A DNA stretch of 23,583 nucleotides. It comes from JADLEX01 sp964586775. GTDB lineage: Bacteria > Lernaellota > Lernaellaia > JACKCT01. Below the pieces are notes generated by a model that saw only the letters and a list, made by a program, of their open reading frames with translations, was not told the origin of the DNA and searched no databases. The stretch is taken from contig CAZPJD010000260.1 of NCBI GenBank assembly GCA_964586775.1, positions 1 through 23,583 on the forward strand, written 5' to 3'. The stretch's first letter is position 1, and each line of letters starts with the position of its first letter. Positions 16,321 to 22,579 of this stretch are shown here, one piece after another. The position numbers and the translations under genes were made by a program.

Positions 16321-17294
16321 CGGACGAGTCCCACATCGCCACGGCCCGCGAGGTGCTCGAGTCGGAGCGACGCGGCATCGCCCAAATCGCCCAGCGGCTG
16401 GGGCCGGAGTTCGACGCGGCGGTGAAGTTGCTGCACGCGTGCACCGGCAAGGTGATCGTGACCGGAATGGGCAAGAGCGGGCACATCGGCTCGAAGATCG
16501 CGTCCACGTTCGCCAGCACCGGCACCAGCGCGGTGTTCGTGCACCCCGGCGAGGGCATGCACGGCGACCTGGGCGTGATCGCGAAAAACGACCTGGTGCT
16601 CGCGCTCAGCTATTCGGGCAACTCGCCGGAGATCCTGGCGATCCTGCCGTCGATCCGGCGGATCGGTGCGCCGCTCGTGGCGATGACGGGCAAGGCCGAT
16701 TCGCCGCTCGCGTCCGCCGCCAGCGTCGTGCTCGACTGCCGCGTGGACGAAGAGGCGTGCCCGCTCGGCCTCGCGCCGACCACCAGCACGACCGCGAGCC
16801 TCGCGCTCGGCGACGCCCTTGCCGTCGCGCTGCTCAAGAAGCGGGGGTTCTCGGCCGAGGACTTCGCGTTGTTTCATCCGGGCGGCGCTCTCGGCAAGCG
16901 GTTGCTGCTGCGCGTCGACGACGTGATGGTGTCGGGCGACCGTGTGCCGCGAGTGCAGGGTGGGTGCCGCGTCTCCGAGGCGGTGGTCGAGATGTCGTCG
17001 AAGCGCATGGGCATCACGGGGGTCTTCGACGACGACGGCGTGCTCATCGGGTGCCTGACCGACGGCGACCTTCGTCGCGGCATGCAGGCGCATGCGGATC
17101 TCTTTCAGCGGCCTGTGAACGACGTCATGACGCGCACGCCGCGCGCGCTGCCTCTCGGCACAATGGCGGTGGATGCCCTACGGCTCATGGAGTCGGCGCG
17201 CATCTGGGTGCTCTTCGTCACCGACGCGCCCGAATCGCGTCGCGTGGTGGGCGCGCTGCACATGCACGACCTGCTGCGCGAAGGGCTCGAATAG
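16317..17294 (+). CDS. kdsD: Arabinose-5-phosphate isomerase (KdsD/KpsF family)
   Basis: A 325-residue cytoplasmic enzyme that converts ribulose-5-phosphate to arabinose-5-phosphate, the first committed precursor of KDO. The N-terminal sugar isomerase (SIS) domain has VIVTGMGKSGHIGSKIASTF, the signature HPGEGMHGDLGVI, LSYSGNSPEI and the acidic/TTSTT region APTTSTTASLALGDALAV. The FHPGGALGKRLL segment leads into two C-terminal CBS domains: DVMVSGDRVP with ITGVFDDDGVLIGCLTDGDLRR, then DVMTRTPRALP to the end. The start overlaps the pyrG stop as ATGA (16317-16320). The usual neighbours kdsA, kdsC and the lpt genes do not follow; instead a convergent gene ends 15 bases away. Confidence 0.95.
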   Translation: MTDESHIATAREVLESERRGIAQIAQRLGPEFDAAVKLLHACTGKVIVTGMGKSGHIGSKIASTFASTGTSAVFVHPGEGMHGDLGVIAKNDLVLALSYSGNSPEILAILPSIRRIGAPLVAMTGKADSPLASAASVVLDCRVDEEACPLGLAPTTSTTASLALGDALAVALLKKRGFSAEDFALFHPGGALGKRLLLRVDDVMVSGDRVPRVQGGCRVSEAVVEMSSKRMGITGVFDDDGVLIGCLTDGDLRRGMQAHADLFQRPVNDVMTRTPRALPLGTMAVDALRLMESARIWVLFVTDAPESRRVVGALHMHDLLREGLE

Positions 17295-17309
17295 CCCGCA
17301 GCGTCGCGG

Positions 17310-18299
17310 TCACACGCGATAGACCATCGCCCCGAACGCGATGCCCGCGCCGACCGACGCGCCGAGAATGATGTCGCCGCGCTTCACGCGGCCCGAACGG
17401 ATCGCGCGTTCGATGTTGATCGGCAGGAGCGCGGTTCCGCAGTAACCGATGCCGTCGTGCGTGGCGGGGATGCGATCGGGCGCGATGCCGAGGTCGTCCG
17501 CGACGGCCACACCCCACTCCGGCAGGATCGTCGAGGCAACGAAGAGCGACACGTCTCCCGCCGCAAGACCCGCGCGGTCCAGCGTGCGGCGGCAGATCGC
17601 GGGCATCAGCCGCGCGGTTTCGCGCGCCATCGCGTCCATGTCGATCGTGAAATGCCAAAGTCCCTTTTCGATCGTCTCGCGCGTCATGCGCGGGCGCACG
17701 TAGGTGCCGGGGTCCTTCGCCCAGAAGGCTTCGATGTGTGTGGGATCGTTACCGATCTCCAGCGCGAGAATGCCCGAGTCATCGTCGGTCTTCGCGAGCA
17801 GGCACGCCGCCGCGCCGTCGCCGAACCACGGCGTGACGCCCGCGCCGGTCGGCTCGTGACGCAGGTACGTCGAGAACAGATCGCACGCCGCGAGCAGGAC
17901 GAGATCGAAGACGCCGCCGTCGATGAAGGTGCGCGCGACATCGAGCGAGTGCAGGAATCCGCCATCGCACGCGCGTGCATCGAGAATCGCCGCGCCGGGC
18001 AGCGCCCATTCTTTTTGCAGAAACGCCGCGTTGCCGGGGAACTGGTGATCCGGCGTGACGGTGGACGCGACAATGGCGCGAACGGCCTCTCGCGCGCGCC
18101 CGGCATCGGCGAGGGCGATGTCGGCCGCCGCCGCGAGCAGCTTGGCGCCGGTCTCGTCGCCGCCGACGTACCGTCGCTCGCTCGTGCCGGCACGGAGCGC
18201 GATCTGATCCGCGTCGATGCCCAACGTGCGTGCCAGCTCCGCGTTGTCCACGCGGCGCTCGGGAAGCGAACTCGCGGCGGCCAGAATTTTCACGCCCAT
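17310..18299 (-). CDS. 3-oxoacyl-ACP synthase III (FabH)-like protein with incomplete catalytic triad
   Basis: A 329-residue thiolase-fold protein of the ketoacyl synthase III group: N-terminal ILAAASSLPERRVDNAEL, then SDR-type IVASTVTPDHQFPGNAAFL, active-site cysteine region LDARACDGGFLHSL (Cys111), GDGAAACLL and the C-terminal DIILGASVGAGIAFGAM. The Cys is kept, but the His of the usual HQAN motif is replaced (VASTILPEW, Ser256 at the His position) and the Asn of the GNT motif is replaced (GIGYCGT, Tyr286). In canonical FabH those residues bind and decarboxylate malonyl-ACP, so this paralogue is unlikely to condense in the normal way. It may be an acyltransferase, a non-condensing thiolase-like enzyme, or the partner subunit of the intact paralogue 13 bases upstream. 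It has GAGG as Shine-Dalgarno. Confidence 0.88.
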   Translation of the reverse strand: MGVKILAAASSLPERRVDNAELARTLGIDADQIALRAGTSERRYVGGDETGAKLLAAAADIALADAGRAREAVRAIVASTVTPDHQFPGNAAFLQKEWALPGAAILDARACDGGFLHSLDVARTFIDGGVFDLVLLAACDLFSTYLRHEPTGAGVTPWFGDGAAACLLAKTDDDSGILALEIGNDPTHIEAFWAKDPGTYVRPRMTRETIEKGLWHFTIDMDAMARETARLMPAICRRTLDRAGLAAGDVSLFVASTILPEWGVAVADDLGIAPDRIPATHDGIGYCGTALLPINIERAIRSGRVKRGDIILGASVGAGIAFGAMVYRV

Positions 18300-18312
18300 G
18301 GTGTGCCTCGAA

Positions 18313-19314
18313 TCAGAAACGAATCGTGATGGCGGCCGAGGTGAATCCGGCGCCGAAACCCGCGGCCACGACGAGCGACCCGTCGCGAATGAGCCCCGAT
18401 GCGCGCGCCTCGAAGATGACGCCTGGGATCGTGGCGGCCGTCGTGTTTCCGTAGCGGTCGATGTTGTTGAAGATCTTTTCGTCGGGGATGTTCATCGACG
18501 AGCCGACCCATTGGTTGATGCGCAGATTCGCCTGATGGAACGCGAAGCAGTCCACGTCGGCGAGTGCGTGCCCGGTCTTTGCGAGCACCTCGTTGATGAT
18601 CTCGGGCAATTCCTTCACGGCCTGGATGAAGACGGCGCGCCCGCGCATCTTCGGCCAGACCGCTCCGGATTCGTACATCTCCATGGTCAGGCGCGGGTGC
18701 TCGAAGCTGCGTTCCGCGTCGGTCCAAAGGTCCTCTGCGTGCGTGCCGTCGCCGTGCAGCGCCACGGCGAGCACGCCCTTGCCGTCGGCGTCGTCGCCCG
18801 CTTCCATCACGAACGCGCCCGCGCCGTCGCCGAAGATGACGGCGATGTCGCGCGAGCGCGAGTCGAACTCCAGACCGCCGCTATGCACCTCGGAGCCGAT
18901 GACCAGCACGCGCGTTGCGCGACCGGTACGGATGTACGCGTCGGCGATCGCGATGCTGTAAAGAAATCCCGTGCACTGGTTGCGCACGTCGATCGCGGGC
19001 ACGGGTTCGAGCCCGAGCCGTCGCTGGATGAACGGCGCGTTGCTCGGAAACGAGTAGTCGGGCGAGATCGTCGCGGCGACGAGCAGGTCGATGTCGCCCG
19101 GGCCGACCCCGGCCTCATCCATCGCCGTCTTCGCGGCGATCTCGGCCATGTCCACATTCGTCATGCCGTCCGGCGCGTAGCGCCGCGCCTTGATGCCGGT
19201 GCGCTGCGAAATCCACTCGTCGTTGGTATCGATCAGCTTCGACAGTTCGTCGTTCGTGACGACGTGGTCCGGCACGAAGAATCCGACCCCCGCGACCTTT
19301 GCGCAAACTCCCAT
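18313..19314 (-). CDS. fabH: 3-oxoacyl-ACP synthase III (FabH-like), complete triad
   Basis: A 333-residue condensing enzyme with all three catalytic residues: Cys114 in VRNQCTGFLYS, His260 in CFAFHQANLRINQW and Asn290 in RYGNTTAATIP. Other hallmarks are TNDEWISQRTGIKARRYA near the N-terminus, FGDGAGAFVM and GFGAGFTSAAI at the end. Known chemistry is condensation of an acyl-CoA or acyl-ACP with malonyl-ACP, either to start fatty acid synthesis or in a specialised pathway. Placement argues for the second possibility: it is not with fabD, fabG, acpP or plsX but follows galT by nine bases and is followed by a degenerate paralogue. The Shine-Dalgarno is GAGG eight bases before ATG. A housekeeping FabH role cannot be excluded. 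Confidence 0.93.
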   Translation of the reverse strand: MGVCAKVAGVGFFVPDHVVTNDELSKLIDTNDEWISQRTGIKARRYAPDGMTNVDMAEIAAKTAMDEAGVGPGDIDLLVAATISPDYSFPSNAPFIQRRLGLEPVPAIDVRNQCTGFLYSIAIADAYIRTGRATRVLVIGSEVHSGGLEFDSRSRDIAVIFGDGAGAFVMEAGDDADGKGVLAVALHGDGTHAEDLWTDAERSFEHPRLTMEMYESGAVWPKMRGRAVFIQAVKELPEIINEVLAKTGHALADVDCFAFHQANLRINQWVGSSMNIPDEKIFNNIDRYGNTTAATIPGVIFEARASGLIRDGSLVVAAGFGAGFTSAAITIRF

Positions 19315-19323
19315 CTCGTTGCC

Positions 19324-20346
19324 TCACACTTCCGCCGCGCGCAGCGTCCGCGCCGCGTCCTCCGGCAGGACAGAGTTGATGTAGCAATCGGTGGCGCGCT
19401 CGAATCCCGCCGCCCGACCGAGCCGCGTCGTCCATTCGACGTGCCAGTGAAAATCGCCGTGCAGTAAAGGGTTTCGGGGCTGCGTGTGCAAGACCCAATT
19501 GTGGTCGAATCGAGAGAGCACCTTGCGCATGCGGCGCGCCACGGCGATCAGAGTCGCGGCCACGTCGCCCAGCACATCCTCGGTCGCCTGCTCGAAGCGC
19601 GCGGCGTGCGTCGTCGGCGCGATCCACGTCTCGTACGCGAAGCGCGGCGCGAAGGGTGCGAAAGCGGCGGCGCGGTCGCGGCCCGCTATCCATCGCACGC
19701 CCGTCTCGCGCTCGCGCGCGATCACGTCGCACATGAGGCACCGGCCCGTAGCCGCGCGATGCGAGTCGAAGCTCGCTGATTCCCGCACGAGCGGCTGCGG
19801 CACAAAGGGCAGAGACAGGATCTGCGTGTGCGGGTGGACGAGCGACGCCCCCGCCTCGCGGCCCTCGTTGTGAAAGATCTGGGTGTAGAGCCAGCGCGCA
19901 TCCCGCGAGTGGACGGCAGCGCGGTCGCGCAGAATCGTCAGCACCTTTTGCGCCTCGTCCGCGCTCGCATCGGCCCAGGTCCAGCGGTGATCGGGGTGTT
20001 CGATCACCACCTCGTGCGCGCCGACACCCGGCTCGGCGATCTCCCAGGCAAGATCGTGCGACGCCAAACCCGCCGATTCGTTCAGCGCGGGAAACTTGTT
20101 GGGCACGACCCGCGCGCGCCAGCCCGGCGTGTCGGGCGCGTCGGGCGCGTTTTGGCGCACCGCGAAGATCTCGGGCGGCGTTTCGTGCTCGCGCCCGGGG
20201 CAGAAGGGACACTCGCCGCTCTCGGTCGGAGGATCCGCCTTCGCAAAGGCGTAGGGCCGATTCGCCCGATCGGGCGCGATGATGACGCGGTGGCCGCCAA
20301 AGGGATCGACGCGGATCTGCGCGTGCGCCCTGTGAGCCTCGGTCAC
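19324..20346 (-). CDS. galT: GalT-family hexose-1-phosphate nucleotidyltransferase
   Basis: A 340-residue class I galactose-1-phosphate uridylyltransferase-type protein of the HIT superfamily. It has zinc-site cysteines in CPFC (46-49), the catalytic motif HPHTQ (171-175, with His173 as the expected uridylylated nucleophile), a second pair CLMC (203-206), and LHGDFHWHVEW near 295-304. GalT exchanges UMP between UDP-glucose and galactose-1-phosphate; relatives act as ADP-glucose phosphorylase. It follows a GH57 glucanotransferase and lies downstream of glgC, which makes a role with glucose-1-phosphate and nucleotide glucose from glycogen possible. The start is GTG at 20346, chosen for AAGGA nine bases upstream and a family-typical N-terminus (DPFGGHRVIIAPDRANRP). 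It begins six bases after the stop of the GH57 gene. Confidence 0.9.
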   Translation of the reverse strand: MTEAHRAHAQIRVDPFGGHRVIIAPDRANRPYAFAKADPPTESGECPFCPGREHETPPEIFAVRQNAPDAPDTPGWRARVVPNKFPALNESAGLASHDLAWEIAEPGVGAHEVVIEHPDHRWTWADASADEAQKVLTILRDRAAVHSRDARWLYTQIFHNEGREAGASLVHPHTQILSLPFVPQPLVRESASFDSHRAATGRCLMCDVIARERETGVRWIAGRDRAAAFAPFAPRFAYETWIAPTTHAARFEQATEDVLGDVAATLIAVARRMRKVLSRFDHNWVLHTQPRNPLLHGDFHWHVEWTTRLGRAAGFERATDCYINSVLPEDAARTLRAAEV

Positions 20347-20351
20347 GCGCG

Positions 20352-22481
20352 TCAGTCCTTGGCGCCGGTGAGGACGGTCAACGTGAACGACGCGGAGAGG
20401 GCTCGGCCGGGTTCGATCGACACCGTGCGATACGCGACGAGGCACGTGCCCTGATAGGTCCGCTCGAAGCCGCCTTCGGACTGGGAAACGGTTTCGATGG
20501 GATACTGGCGCAGCAGCGCCTTCGATCCCAAATCGACCGACATGGTGAAGTCTTGCCATCCGTCGTGAAGGGCTGCGAGCGAGGTCTCGGCGTCGTACGA
20601 CTCGCGCGGCGATCGGCGAAGTCCGTTCACGGTGACCCAACGGTCCGTCGCGTCCGCGGCGAGCAGCGTGAAGTTCATCTCGGTCGCCCACACGAAACGC
20701 ACGGGGGTCGCGCCGGTGTTCGTGAAGCGGTAGCTCACGACGAACTCGGGCGTGTCGGCCGCGATGCGAAACTCCTTTTCCATGCGAATCGGCGTGACGA
20801 CGCCGTCGATGGTGATGTCCGCGGATGCGACGAGCCGGGCGCCGGGCGCCGCGGGTTCGGGTTCCACCGAAAAGTCATAGCGCAGATCGGCCAGCCGTCC
20901 GGCGGATTCGGGAGCATCGGCCAGCACCTGCTCCATCGTCGGAGTCTCGGCGAACACGCGGTCGCGAAACGCCACGCGCGTGTGACGGTCGTAACGCAGG
21001 TACTCCGCGAGACCCGTCTCTTTGGCGACGACGATGTCGTGCGCGCTCACCACGCCGTCGCTCGCGGACGTGGACGCCTGCCGCACGCGGTCGTGATAAA
21101 TCTCGCGGCGGCGCGTCATGACATTCGTGATGTCGAAGTTTTGGCGAACGAGCACAAGATCGGCGAGCGTGCCGCCGTCGGTGGGGTTCACGACCGCGCG
21201 ATACCATGGCGATTCGAGGATCACGTCGCGCCGGCCGTCGAGATCGAAGTCGACCACCTCCACGCGCGCGCTCGACGCGCCGCCGTTCAGCATGAGATCG
21301 GCGTAGCTCTCGGCCTGCGCGAGATGGCGCGTGACCGCGTCACGAAGGTAGTTGAGGTAGAGTCCGCCGAAGAGTCCGTGCCAGTAAGCGCAGTTGCACT
21401 GGCCCTTCATGAGCGCGTTCATGGCGAGCGTCGTGTGCGCGGAGACGTCGGGACAACGGGCGATCTTTTCGGACACGCGCAGCATGCGCTTGTGCAGCCG
21501 ATTCGCCTCGTCGTACTTCACGAGAAAATTGTCCCAAAATCCGCCGCGGATGAACCGCTCCGACTGCTCCCACTCGTCGCGGCTCTTCAGGTCCTCGCCG
21601 AGTTTTTCCAGCGCGACGCCGGCCTCGGTCGGCAGCGCCCACTGCGTCATCTCGTGATAGCTCGTCGCCGGCAGGTAGGCGCGGCCGGTGGCGGGGACGC
21701 GGTCGAACGCGTCCGAGAGCGTGGCGGTCGTCAGCCAGTCGGCGTTTTTTGCGAGCTCGTCGAAAAAGCGCTCCAGCCACTTTCGCTCGTAGACCCAATC
21801 GTAGGTGTTGGGCCACAGACCGAACTTCTCGCCGTCGTCGCCATACGTCACGCACGTCCCCGGCGACGCCTCGCCCAGACGTTTCAGTATCGCGACCGTC
21901 TTTTCGGGCTCCGCGAACGGGATCGCGTAGCGAAGGTCCTTGCGGATCGGGAAGATGTGCACGGCCCGGCCGAGCTTTTCGGCGACGTAGTGGCCGATCA
22001 TGGCATCGGGCTCGACGCCGGATGCGCGGAAGTGGCTTTCGTCGAGCAGCGTGTACTCAACACCGTTATCCGCGAGCAATTCGGGCAGGCCGGGCTCCCA
22101 GATGCGCTCGGTGAGCCAAATGCCGCGCGGACGCCGGCCGAATCGTCGCTCGACGTACGCGGCCATGGTCTCGATCTGCTTCGCGGCGTCGCGGCGCGGG
22201 ATGATCGTGAGGATGGGCTCGTAATAGCCGCCGCCAAGGATCTCGACGCGACCGGCATCGACGAAGGCGCCCAGCCGCTTGAGGTAGCCGCTCTGGTGCT
22301 CCTCCATCCAGTCGAGCAACGGCCCGGAGGTGTGCAGCGAGACGCGGACGGTCGGGTGATTCTGCAAGACGTCGAGAAACGGCGCGTAACTCTTGCGAAA
22401 CGCGTCGTCGAATACGTGGCCGAAGTTTCCCACCGGCTGGTGATTGTGCAGCGCGATGCAGAAGGTCACGGGGTTTTTCAC
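20352..22481 (-). CDS. Glycoside hydrolase family 57, 4-alpha-glucanotransferase/amylase-like
   Basis: A 709-residue cytoplasmic enzyme (no signal peptide) acting on alpha-1,4-glucans. The conserved GH57 regions are present in order: HNHQP (12-16), GGGYYEPI (83-90), WLTERIWEP (122-130, nucleophile Glu125), the loop LLDESHF (145-151) and YGDDGEKFG (213-221) with the acid/base Asp at 215 or 216. These match the Thermococcus litoralis 4-alpha-glucanotransferase. The rest corresponds to the helical middle domain (DUF1925-like) and beta-sandwich C-domain (DUF1926-like) of that enzyme, and total length agrees. The start is GTG at 22481 with AGGAG nine bases upstream. With glgC upstream and galT downstream it points to glycogen or maltodextrin turnover. 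Confidence 0.93.
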   Translation of the reverse strand: MKNPVTFCIALHNHQPVGNFGHVFDDAFRKSYAPFLDVLQNHPTVRVSLHTSGPLLDWMEEHQSGYLKRLGAFVDAGRVEILGGGYYEPILTIIPRRDAAKQIETMAAYVERRFGRRPRGIWLTERIWEPGLPELLADNGVEYTLLDESHFRASGVEPDAMIGHYVAEKLGRAVHIFPIRKDLRYAIPFAEPEKTVAILKRLGEASPGTCVTYGDDGEKFGLWPNTYDWVYERKWLERFFDELAKNADWLTTATLSDAFDRVPATGRAYLPATSYHEMTQWALPTEAGVALEKLGEDLKSRDEWEQSERFIRGGFWDNFLVKYDEANRLHKRMLRVSEKIARCPDVSAHTTLAMNALMKGQCNCAYWHGLFGGLYLNYLRDAVTRHLAQAESYADLMLNGGASSARVEVVDFDLDGRRDVILESPWYRAVVNPTDGGTLADLVLVRQNFDITNVMTRRREIYHDRVRQASTSASDGVVSAHDIVVAKETGLAEYLRYDRHTRVAFRDRVFAETPTMEQVLADAPESAGRLADLRYDFSVEPEPAAPGARLVASADITIDGVVTPIRMEKEFRIAADTPEFVVSYRFTNTGATPVRFVWATEMNFTLLAADATDRWVTVNGLRRSPRESYDAETSLAALHDGWQDFTMSVDLGSKALLRQYPIETVSQSEGGFERTYQGTCLVAYRTVSIEPGRALSASFTLTVLTGAKD
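20356..20360 (-). promoter_or_regulatory. Shine-Dalgarno deciding the GTG start of galT
   Basis: AAGGA on the minus strand, nine bases before GTG at 20346 and inside the end of the GH57 gene, so translation of the two is linked. Confidence 0.6.
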
Positions 22482-22490
22482 GTCCGGGGG

Positions 22491-22495
22491 CTCCT
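22491..22495 (-). promoter_or_regulatory. Shine-Dalgarno deciding the GTG start of the GH57 gene
   Basis: AGGAG on the minus strand, nine bases before GTG at 22481. The protein aligns from its first residues with the family, so the GTG start is secure. Confidence 0.65.
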
Positions 22496-22515
22496 GGGCA
22501 GGGAAATCGGCGCGG

Positions 22516-22544
22516 ATTTAGGGCATGGCCGCGCCTCTTGTCAA
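22516..22544 (-). promoter_or_regulatory. Candidate promoter of the GH57-galT-KAS III genes
   Basis: Minus strand perfect -35 TTGACA (22544-22539), spacer of 17, CTAAAT (22521-22516), a weak -10. Transcription would start near 22509, about 28 bases before the GTG at 22481. It would let these genes be expressed apart from glgC. Confidence 0.45.
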
Positions 22545-22555
22545 TGACGCGGCCA
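22526..22555. repeat. Perfect inverted repeat around the -35 box
   Basis: TGGCCGCG (22526-22533) and CGCGGCCA (22548-22555) are exact complements with 14 bases between. The -35 TTGACA lies in the space between the arms. With no T-run on either side it looks more like an operator than a terminator, though it could also form a weak hairpin after glgC. Confidence 0.45.
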
Positions 22556-22579
22556 CATATTTAGGCGCATGGACGATCT

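Noticed and set aside
17304..17319. Inverted repeat TCGCG-N6-CGCGA between convergent kdsD and the KAS III gene as a bidirectional terminator
   Set aside because: The arms are only five bases, no T-run follows on either strand, and such short GC dyads are expected by chance in this composition.
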